The translations under genes were made by a program, and so were the position numbers. From Bacteroidales bacterium (GTDB lineage: Bacteria; Bacteroidota; Bacteroidia; Bacteroidales; Bacteroidaceae): a DNA stretch of 8,985 nucleotides. Shown here in pieces: positions 1-5,777 of this stretch. The notes under the pieces are model-generated. The model searched no databases and had not been told where the DNA came from. It was given only the letters and a program-made list of their open reading frames with translations. Each line of letters starts with the position of its first letter. Within the stretch, counting starts at the first letter, position 1. The DNA lies in assembly GCA_004555055.1 (NCBI GenBank), contig SFJN01000110.1:1-8985 (forward strand). Direction: 5' to 3'.

Positions 1-61
1 CTAAGAAAACAGGTGCAATACAAGGAGGCATAACCTTATCACAAAAACTAATTATATCTCT
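1..61. other. Upstream flank of the yeiH-like gene
   Basis: This is a short AT-rich stretch before the first gene. A purine-rich aaggagg lies at about 22-28, but it is over 30 nt from the ATG at 62, too far to act as its ribosome site. No TAnnTTTG promoter box is visible. A taa at 2-4 could be the stop of a gene outside the window, but nothing here can confirm that. Confidence 0.3.
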
Positions 62-1120
62 ATGTTCAAAGAAAATCGTGGAGAAGTGATGCATGGCATT
101 CTTCTCATTGTGCTCTTCTCGCTCTCGGCGTTCTATATCGCTGATTTCCAATGGGTGAAAGACCTTTCACTCAGTCCGTTGATTGTGGGCATCATTCTTG
201 GAATGCTCTATGCAAACAGTCTGCGTAACAAGATTCCGGAAACCTGGGTGCCGGGATTCAAGTTCTGTACCAAGCAGATACTGCGTACGGGAATCGTGCT
301 GTATGGTTTCCGGCTCACGTTTTCCCAGGTGCTCGAAATCGGGCCCAGTGCCATCCTCTACGATGCCATAATCATTTGCGGCACCCTTGCCCTTGGACTT
401 GTTTTGGGGAAAGTCTTGGGGCTCGACCGCGACACCACCCTCCTCACCTCCACCGGAAGTGCCATCTGCGGTGCTGCCGCAGTGCTGGGGGCTGAACCTG
501 TGGTGCGTAGCGAATCGCACAAGACGGCCATTGCCGTAAGCACGGTGGTCATCTTTGGCACCCTCTCCATGTTTCTCTATCCTATGCTCTTCCGTAGCGG
601 AGCCCTCGACTCGCTTTCTGCCACGCAGGTGGCGGTCTACACCGGAGGTACGCTCCACGAGGTGGCTCATGTGGCAGGTGCCGGAAATGCCATGGACCCC
701 ACTGACGCGCTGGGCATTGCAGGACCGGCGACAATCACCAAAATGATTCGCGTCATCATGCTCGCACCAGTCCTCATCGTCATGGCATGCTTCTTGAGAC
801 GTTCGGACGGACAAGGCAAGAAGGCAAAGATTACCATTCCTTGGTTTGCCTTCGGCTTTATCCTTGTCATCCTTCTGAACACCCTGTTGCAGTCGTTGGA
901 CATGCTGCCCCAGGATATCCTTTCAGCAACGCTCTACGGCAAGGGGGCGTGGATGGAGAAGGCCGACACTTTCCTGCTCACTATGGCGATGACGGCCCTC
1001 GGTGCCGATACCAGCATCGACAAATTCAAGAAAGCCGGAGCTAAACCCTTCTACCTCGCTTTCGGACTGTATCTTTGGCTCGTGATTGGAGGCTATTTCC
1101 TCGTCAAAGCCATTGCATAA
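62..1120 (+). CDS. YeiH/UPF0324 family putative sulfate exporter
   Basis: This 352-residue inner-membrane protein belongs to the YeiH/UPF0324 family (Pfam Cons_hypoth698). Members are annotated as putative sulfate exporters, but transport has been tested for few of them. The chain is mostly hydrophobic, with about ten predicted membrane helices. Typical family motifs are present: GSAICGAAAVLGAEPV at residues 132-147, TGGTLHEVAHVAGAG at 194-208, and MTALGADTSI near the C-terminus at 310-319. The length is normal for the family. Translation may instead begin at the in-frame ATG at 89 (codon 10), which directly precedes the first helix and follows a purine-rich gtggagaag; the ATG at 62 adds a short charged N-terminus. 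The gene stands alone and converges on the oxidoreductase at 1205-2194. The family assignment is firm; the substrate is inferred only from the family name. Confidence 0.9.
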   Translation: MFKENRGEVMHGILLIVLFSLSAFYIADFQWVKDLSLSPLIVGIILGMLYANSLRNKIPETWVPGFKFCTKQILRTGIVLYGFRLTFSQVLEIGPSAILYDAIIICGTLALGLVLGKVLGLDRDTTLLTSTGSAICGAAAVLGAEPVVRSESHKTAIAVSTVVIFGTLSMFLYPMLFRSGALDSLSATQVAVYTGGTLHEVAHVAGAGNAMDPTDALGIAGPATITKMIRVIMLAPVLIVMACFLRRSDGQGKKAKITIPWFAFGFILVILLNTLLQSLDMLPQDILSATLYGKGAWMEKADTFLLTMAMTALGADTSIDKFKKAGAKPFYLAFGLYLWLVIGGYFLVKAIA

Positions 1121-1136
1121 ATGGCGAGGAATACGA

Positions 1137-1175
1137 CACAGGCAGGTGCGGACGCTCCATCCTCACCTGCCTGTG
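1137..1175. terminator. Probable bidirectional terminator hairpin between convergent genes
   Basis: A perfect 12-bp inverted repeat pairs cacaggcaggtg (1137-1148) with cacctgcctgtg (1164-1175). The 15-nt loop can close further through gga/tcc at 1150-1152 and 1160-1162. Weaker pairing may continue outside the stem. The 3' side on the plus strand is AT-rich (tatataagattatgtttt) but has no clean U-run. It sits 16 nt after the yeiH-like stop and 29 nt past the minus-strand stop at 1205, the expected place for a terminator shared by two converging genes. The structure is seen in the sequence; its function is inferred. Confidence 0.75.
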
Positions 1176-1204
1176 CTGTGTATATAAGATTATGTTTTAC
1201 AACG

Positions 1205-2194
1205 CTATATTTTTCCCAAGATGCGGTCCATTACCCAGTTCGTGGGAGTGGCACTCACACTGTCGCACCTGCAAATGGAATGTCCGAGCAGATGGTCGTG
1301 AATCTCACGAAGCAACGGGAGCTGCACAAAGGAAGGGTTGTCGACTTTGATGTGGTACTCCCCCTTCATGTTGATGAGATGCAGAGGAGAATAGCTGAAA
1401 ACGGAAAACGAAAGCTGGCCGCCGTCGCCCAAAATCAGAATACGGTCTTCACGGGCGCTTTCGTGCGCAACAAAACTCCAGGTTCCTGAGGCAGGCATGC
1501 CGCTGTGGAAAAGCATGGAGGCAGCAACGGTGTCTTCGGCTGTGTAAAGCCCTCCACGGTTCGCGGTGTAGCCCTGGGCCTCCACCACTGGTCCGAAAAG
1601 ATGCTGAAGAAGGTCAAGCTGATGGGGTGCAAGGTCGTAGAAATATCCGCCTCCCGCAATGTCGGGCTGCAGGCGCCATGGCAAGTTACGATTATTGTAG
1701 TCGAACTCCCGCGGTGCGGCGGCAAAGCGTATCTGTGCTGTGAGTACCTTGCCCACAGCACCCTCCTCGATAAGCGATTTTACACGTTGGAAATAAGGAA
1801 GGTACCGGCGGTAGTAAGCCACAAAGCACGGAAGACCATAACGTGCCGAAACGCGGTTGATGCGTAGACAGTCGTCGTAGTGGGTGGCAAGAGGCTTTTC
1901 GACATATACCGCCTTGCCCGCCATTAGCGCCGACACCGCATAAGTGGCATGAGTGGAAGGCGGTGTGGCAATGTAGACGGCATCGATGTCGGGGTCGGTA
2001 ACCAGGTTCTGCGCATCGTTGTACCATCGGCGGATGTGATGCTTGTGGGCAAAATCCCTGGCGTGAGACTGGGTGCGGCTCATGACGGCAACTATTTCGG
2101 CCTCCGGGAGCGCCGAAAACGCCGGGATAGCATGCCGCTCCGTGGCCTCACCGCAACCGATAAAGCCCCATTTTACGGACTTTCTCTCTTCCAT
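1205..2194 (-). CDS. Gfo/Idh/MocA family NAD(P)-dependent oxidoreductase
   Basis: This is a 329-residue cytoplasmic dehydrogenase of the glucose-fructose oxidoreductase/inositol dehydrogenase family, which oxidises or reduces sugars, cyclitols and related compounds with NAD(P). The N-terminal Rossmann fold opens with WGFIGCGEATERHAIPAF (residues 9-26), giving the glycine-rich nucleotide-binding turn. VEKPLA (98-103) carries the EKP signature that binds cofactor and substrate. The C-terminal domain has FYDLAPHQLDLL (185-196) with the D187/H191 pair of the active site. The frame is open upstream to a TTG at 2233, but the ATG at 2194 was chosen because it begins just before the Rossmann strand, as in relatives. 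Expression probably comes from the minus-strand half of the promoter palindrome at 2319-2352, leaving a leader of about 120 nt. No neighbour hints at the substrate, which stays unknown. Confidence 0.9.
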   Translation of the reverse strand: MEERKSVKWGFIGCGEATERHAIPAFSALPEAEIVAVMSRTQSHARDFAHKHHIRRWYNDAQNLVTDPDIDAVYIATPPSTHATYAVSALMAGKAVYVEKPLATHYDDCLRINRVSARYGLPCFVAYYRRYLPYFQRVKSLIEEGAVGKVLTAQIRFAAAPREFDYNNRNLPWRLQPDIAGGGYFYDLAPHQLDLLQHLFGPVVEAQGYTANRGGLYTAEDTVAASMLFHSGMPASGTWSFVAHESAREDRILILGDGGQLSFSVFSYSPLHLINMKGEYHIKVDNPSFVQLPLLREIHDHLLGHSICRCDSVSATPTNWVMDRILGKI

Positions 2195-2318
2195 GTCAAT
2201 AAATCTTTTGGGAAATTCTTGGAAATTGGCCAAATGGAAAATGGTCTGCTATGTGGATTTCGAGAATGCAGAATAGAAATCGGGCAAAACCTCATAGGCA
2301 CGTTTTTCGGCCTTCAAT
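2195..2318 (-). other. Leader region of the oxidoreductase gene
   Basis: This non-coding stretch lies between the divergent promoter and the ATG at 2194. If the minus-strand -7 box at 2322-2329 is used, almost all of it becomes a 5' leader of roughly 120 nt, long compared with the roughly 25-nt leader on the other side. I saw no strong hairpin and no convincing small reading frame. An open minus-strand frame from an ATG near 2296 overlaps the real gene out of frame and has no recognisable product. Confidence 0.4.
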
Positions 2319-2352
2319 GTGCAAAGGTACGTTTTTTTTCGTATATTTGCAC
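2319..2352. promoter_or_regulatory. Palindromic divergent promoter with back-to-back Bacteroidetes -7 boxes
   Basis: Two 13-nt arms, gtgcaaaggtacg (2319-2331) and cgtatatttgcac (2340-2352), are inverted copies differing at two positions and separated by eight T residues. Each arm holds a match to the Bacteroidetes -7 consensus TAnnTTTG: TATATTTG at 2342-2349 on the plus strand, and TACCTTTG on the minus strand (plus-strand 2322-2329). The plus box lies 29 nt before the ATG at 2379, so that transcript would have a leader of about 25 nt. The minus box would drive the oxidoreductase gene. I do not see a clear -33 TTTG element for either direction. Consensus matches and symmetry are direct observations; transcription is inferred. 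Confidence 0.8.
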
Positions 2353-2378
2353 GCATATCCACTATTTTCTGTTTGCTA

Positions 2379-2984
2379 ATGAAAGACCTCATACAGACTT
2401 CGGTCGATATACTCCCCCATATAAAGCCTTGGACGAAGATACTGTGGAAACCTTTTTTAGAGTCTGCAGTAGCCGCAGGGGCATTCCTGACCTCTGCTTT
2501 TGCACTGCTGGCATCGCACGACACTTCAGACAGCGACATGGTTTCGTTCGTCTTCGGCGATACTTTGGTCCAGCTTGCTCCCCTGTTTATCGTTGCCCTT
2601 GTGCTGGGGCTGGTGTCATGCATCTTGGGCGTTGTTTTCGCCTGCAAAGCTCACCGCAAAGTATGCAACATCTTGAAAGATTTCGGGCAGAAGGACTTCA
2701 CTCGCCAGCGAAGAAGTTTGCTTGGTGTGGAGTTGTCAGGGCTTTTGTTGCTGTTGTTGGCTGCGCTTTTGCTGCCATCCCTCATCCTGATGCTCAGTGC
2801 ATTACAGGCAAACAGGAGCAGCGTGCTCCTCGATGTGACGCACACTCCCTCATGGCCATACGTCGCCATATTCATGGTTTCGGCAGCCGCTACTGTTTTA
2901 CTGATGACAACCGCAACCTTCACAAGGGCATGCTTCCGCAATCTCTCCAGAAACAACAAGGCAGAAACAGTTGCTGAAGGGTAA
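2379..2984 (+). CDS. Four-helix integral membrane protein of unknown function
   Basis: I do not recognise this 201-residue protein. It has four likely membrane helices, at about residues 27-46, 65-90, 117-141 and 158-182. The segment between helices 2 and 3 is basic (KAHRKVCNILKDFGQKDFTRQRR, 91-113) and is likely cytoplasmic. The helix 3-4 loop holds a possible sorting-neutral polar patch, and the C-terminus is short and polar. No catalytic motif is evident. The frame is open back to a GTG at 2319, but that start lies inside the promoter palindrome, so the ATG at 2379, 29 nt after the TATATTTG box, was chosen. The secreted metalloprotease gene begins 17 nt after its stop, which suggests co-transcription. 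Any role in export, processing or immunity to that protease is speculation. A longer overlapping plus-strand frame and a minus-strand frame lack these protein-like features. Confidence 0.75.
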   Translation: MKDLIQTSVDILPHIKPWTKILWKPFLESAVAAGAFLTSAFALLASHDTSDSDMVSFVFGDTLVQLAPLFIVALVLGLVSCILGVVFACKAHRKVCNILKDFGQKDFTRQRRSLLGVELSGLLLLLLAALLLPSLILMLSALQANRSSVLLDVTHTPSWPYVAIFMVSAAATVLLMTTATFTRACFRNLSRNNKAETVAEG

Positions 2985-3001
2985 CATTCACGACTTTATC
3001 A

Positions 3002-4675
3002 ATGACAAGAATAATGAACACCAATTCCAGAATTCTCCTGGCACTGACGCTTGCGGCAGGACTCCTTGAGGTGCAGGCCTCCGGACCTCTCCGCAGGGCG
3101 CGTACCCTACCACTTTCTGATACGGAATGCGTAGAAGTGCAGAAAGTGGGAAATGCCGAACATTCTTGGTACGAGTCGGCCGACGGCCGACAGTGGACGT
3201 TCGATGGTCGCACACAACGGCTTGTACGTTGGGTGGGAGCTTCGTACCCTGCCCCACTTTATGCATACAGTGCCTCCGGTGAAAACGGCATGGGCAACTT
3301 GGGGACATCAGGACAGGGTGTGGTGCCCTCTATTGGGGAGCCCTGCATACCCGTCATCATGGTGGCATATGCCGATCTCGATTTCCAGGAAGGGACCGAC
3401 TGCACGAAGGTGTCGCGTTTCCTGAACGAAACTGGATATGCCGACGAACCCCTCGCAAAAGGCAGTGTAGCAGACTATTTCCGTGCGTGCAGTTACGGAA
3501 ATTTCGTGCCACGCTTTGATGTCGTGGCAAAAGTGACGCTCAAAAACGGCTACAAGCATTATGGCGCACACCAAGGTTCGCTCAACGATGCCCATGTGAC
3601 GGACCTCGTAAAGGAAGCTGTGGAACAGGCTTGCGCACAAGGAGTGGACTTTGCGCCATATGCCGTGGACGGCAGAGCGCCCATTGTCAGCATTATCCAT
3701 GCCGGGCCCGGAGAGCACGAGGATTACGGCGATGACTGCGATGACTACGTTTGGGCGCATTTCCGGCCGATGACGATTCCGGCTGACGGTGTAAGTTTTG
3801 CCTCGTATATTATCAATAACGAAACGCTCCGGTACTTCAAGGGGGGAGTTGTGGAAAAGGAACCGATGACCGGCATCGGCACCTTCTGCCACGAATTCGG
3901 ACACGCCCTCGGACTACCCGACATGTACGACACCAACGGGGAGTACGACGGCAAGGCCGACACCCCGGGATATTGGGACATCATGGACTATCAGTTTATG
4001 TACGACGGTTACCGCCCCACCTCATACAGCGCCTACGAACGCTCTATGCTCGGATGGTTGCAGATAAAACCTTTGAAGGAAAACGGAGCATATACGCTGA
4101 TGCCTCTTGACGGCACGGCAACGGAAGGCAGCGTGCAGGCAGCATGCGTGGTAAACCCTCAGAATCCCTCAGAATATTTCATCTTCGAAAATCGAAGGAA
4201 AAGCGATTTCTATGCTTCGTCCTATCTCGGCGAGGGCATGCTTGTCTGGCATGTCGACTATAGCGCCACGCTGTGGAACCAGAACCGGGTAAACACGGAT
4301 GCCGCACTGCAGCACGTGCAGGTGGTTCCTGCCGACGGACAGTGGCAAAGCGTGAAGGACGTGAACCTTACCGATGATACCGGAAAGCGCTATACCTATC
4401 CTGGCGACCTTTTCCCAGGATATGAGGAAGTGACGGCTTTCGACGTTCTGACCGCAAAATTCCATCTTGGAAGTCTGGAAGACGCCATACATGACATCAA
4501 GGTGAACGACGACGGAACGGTTTCGTTCTACTTCTCTTCCGCAACAGGCATAGCAAACATCCCTGCAGACAGCGTACCGCATACGATGATATACGACATC
4601 CAAGGACGGAGGTTGCAGGCCCTGCCCCGACATGGTCTGTACATCATGGACGGAAGTCTGTGGCAGAGCCGCTAA
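3002..4675 (+). CDS. Secreted M6 family (immune inhibitor A-like) zinc metalloprotease
   Basis: This 557-residue protein is a peptidase of family M6, secreted zinc endopeptidases related to Bacillus immune inhibitor A. Residues 1-26 form a signal peptide with likely cleavage after VQA and no lipobox. A propeptide-like region (about 36-80) precedes the catalytic domain. The zinc site is HEFGHALGLPD at 297-307: H297 and H301 bind zinc, E298 is the general base, and D307 completes the extended motif. YWDIMDY (324-330) gives the metzincin Met-turn, M328. The family blocks EYFIFENRR (391-399) and GEGMLVWHVDY (410-420) follow. The C-terminus, IYDIQGRRL...GLYIMDG (530-551), resembles the Por/type IX secretion tail of Bacteroidetes exoproteins, so the product is probably exported past the outer membrane. 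The final GSLWQSR departs from the usual short basic strand. ATG 3014 is an alternative start. Substrate unknown. Confidence 0.92.
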   Translation: MTRIMNTNSRILLALTLAAGLLEVQASGPLRRARTLPLSDTECVEVQKVGNAEHSWYESADGRQWTFDGRTQRLVRWVGASYPAPLYAYSASGENGMGNLGTSGQGVVPSIGEPCIPVIMVAYADLDFQEGTDCTKVSRFLNETGYADEPLAKGSVADYFRACSYGNFVPRFDVVAKVTLKNGYKHYGAHQGSLNDAHVTDLVKEAVEQACAQGVDFAPYAVDGRAPIVSIIHAGPGEHEDYGDDCDDYVWAHFRPMTIPADGVSFASYIINNETLRYFKGGVVEKEPMTGIGTFCHEFGHALGLPDMYDTNGEYDGKADTPGYWDIMDYQFMYDGYRPTSYSAYERSMLGWLQIKPLKENGAYTLMPLDGTATEGSVQAACVVNPQNPSEYFIFENRRKSDFYASSYLGEGMLVWHVDYSATLWNQNRVNTDAALQHVQVVPADGQWQSVKDVNLTDDTGKRYTYPGDLFPGYEEVTAFDVLTAKFHLGSLEDAIHDIKVNDDGTVSFYFSSATGIANIPADSVPHTMIYDIQGRRLQALPRHGLYIMDGSLWQSR

Positions 4676-4684
4676 ATTGCCGTC

Positions 4685-4718
4685 CCTCAGATGACCTCAG
4701 ACAGCAAGAACAGCAAGA
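4685..4718 (+). repeat. Short direct repeats after the M6 protease gene
   Basis: Two adjacent repeat pairs are visible. The heptamer cctcaga occurs at 4685-4691 and again at 4695-4701. The nonamer acagcaaga is duplicated head to tail at 4701-4709 and 4710-4718. They lie just past the stop of the protease gene. They are too short for a known element and may be simple slippage products. Confidence 0.6.
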
Positions 4719-4770
4719 CAGGCATATTTTATTTACTACACACATTACTTTTCTATTCAATATCTGGGGG

Positions 4771-4814
4771 GGATGGCGCGGACAGCCTGAGCATAAAGCT
4801 GTCCCCCTTCATCC
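4771..4814 (+). terminator. Two-part hairpin upstream of fabD (terminator or leader structure)
   Basis: An inner perfect 7-bp stem pairs ggacagc (4780-4786) with gctgtcc (4798-4804) around an 11-nt loop. An outer 5-bp stem pairs ggatg (4771-4775) with catcc (4810-4814), leaving a 4-by-5 internal loop. A run of seven G at 4766-4772 and five C at 4803-4807 allows alternative pairings. Only three T residues follow, so it is a poor intrinsic terminator. It could end the protease transcript or sit in the fabD leader; the sequence does not decide. Confidence 0.5.
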
Positions 4815-4847
4815 TTTCAGATTCAAACAAGACTGTTAATTACCTAT

Positions 4848-5750
4848 ATGAAAGCTTACGTATTTCCCGGTCAGGGTGCCCAGTTCGTCGGAATGGGCAA
4901 AGACCTCTATGAAAATCATCCCGTTGCTAAGGACCTCTTCGAGAAGGCCAACGAAATCCTTGGCTTCCGCATCACTGATATCATGTTCAACGGTACAGAC
5001 GAGGAGCTGAAGCAGACCCGCGTGACGCAGCCTGCAGTATTCCTTCACAGTGTTATCAGTGCCGTTTGCCTTGGCGACGCCTTTCAGCCCGATATGGTGG
5101 CAGGCCACAGCCTTGGCGAAATGTCGGCACTCTGTGCCGTAGGCTGTGTCTCTTTCGCTGACGCCCTGCGTTTAGTATATGCCCGTGCCATGGCCATGCA
5201 AAAGGCCTGCGAGGCATGTCCTGGAACAATGGCCGCCATTATCGGACTTGAAGATGAAAAGATAGAGGCCATTTGCGCTGAGGTTACCGCAGAAACCGGA
5301 AAAGTCGTTGTCGGAGCCAATTACAATTGTCCCGGACAGCTTGTGATATCCGGAGAGCGCGAAGGCGTCGAGACCGCATGTGAGCGCCTAAAGGAGGCTG
5401 GTGCCAAGCGTGCACTTGTGTTGCCCGTAAGCGGAGCCTTCCACAGTCCGCTCATGAAGCCTGCCAAGGAAGAACTGGAAGCTGCCATTGCCGCAACGGA
5501 ATTCAAGACCCCCAAGTGCCCTGTATACCAAAATGTAGACGGCGCTGTGCATGCTGACCCTGAAGAAATCAAGGCCAACCTCATTGCCCAGCTCACTGCA
5601 AGCGTCAAGTGGACAAGCGAGGTGAATGCCATGATTGCTGCCGGTGCCACCGAGTTTATCGAGTGCGGACCCGGCAAGGCACTGCAGGGAATGATTGCCA
5701 AAATCAGTCGTGGCAATGCCGCTGTCAGCGTCACCGGTGTCACCTTCTGA
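4848..5750 (+). CDS. fabD: Malonyl-CoA:ACP transacylase (FabD)
   Basis: FabD moves the malonyl group from malonyl-CoA to acyl carrier protein, supplying the extender unit for cytoplasmic type II fatty acid synthesis. The 300-residue length is typical. The N-terminal FPGQGAQFVGMG (6-17) carries the oxyanion-hole glutamine. The nucleophile elbow GHSLGE (86-91) places the catalytic serine at S88. R113 in VYARAMAMQ is the arginine that binds the malonyl carboxylate, and H199 in SGAFHSPLM is the catalytic histidine. Q248 and GPGK (274-277) are further conserved positions. Nothing is missing, so the enzyme should be active. The ATG at 4848 starts directly before the first strand (MKAYVFPGQG). The glycosidase gene follows after 27 nt on the same strand. 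Usual fab neighbours such as fabH or fabG are not in this window. Confidence 0.97.
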   Translation: MKAYVFPGQGAQFVGMGKDLYENHPVAKDLFEKANEILGFRITDIMFNGTDEELKQTRVTQPAVFLHSVISAVCLGDAFQPDMVAGHSLGEMSALCAVGCVSFADALRLVYARAMAMQKACEACPGTMAAIIGLEDEKIEAICAEVTAETGKVVVGANYNCPGQLVISGEREGVETACERLKEAGAKRALVLPVSGAFHSPLMKPAKEELEAAIAATEFKTPKCPVYQNVDGAVHADPEEIKANLIAQLTASVKWTSEVNAMIAAGATEFIECGPGKALQGMIAKISRGNAAVSVTGVTF

Positions 5751-5777
5751 GTGTTTTCTCAAATTTGCCGCCCATAA

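Larger units (their letters stand above)
4676..4847 (+). other. Spacer and probable leader between the M6 protease gene and fabD
   Basis: This 172-nt region holds two short direct repeats near 4685-4718, an AT-rich stretch at about 4722-4765, and a hairpin at 4771-4814. TACTTTTC at 4746-4753 matches seven of eight positions of the TAnnTTTG box and could be the fabD promoter, placing the hairpin in its 5' leader; this is weak. The last 20 nt before the ATG are AT-rich, as is usual in Bacteroidetes, with no Shine-Dalgarno sequence. No protein-coding content was recognised. Confidence 0.4.

Noticed and set aside
1121..1867. Plus-strand frames at 1121-1489 and 1505-1867 opposite the oxidoreductase
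   Set aside because: Both are antisense to a gene with complete family motifs and their translations show no domain; the first also contains the terminator hairpin.
2195..2233. N-terminal extension of the oxidoreductase to a TTG start
   Set aside because: The extra 13 residues precede the normal family N-terminus, and an ATG at 2194 gives a standard start just before the Rossmann fold.
2249..2647. Minus-strand open frame of 132 codons opposite the membrane-protein gene
   Set aside because: It would cross the promoter palindrome and has a low-complexity polar translation without known motifs; the plus-strand frame has clear membrane helices and a well-placed promoter.
1949..2977. Plus-strand open frame of 342 codons
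   Set aside because: It runs antisense to the oxidoreductase, through the divergent promoter, and then out of frame across the membrane-protein gene. No single real gene would span these, and the translation has no motif.
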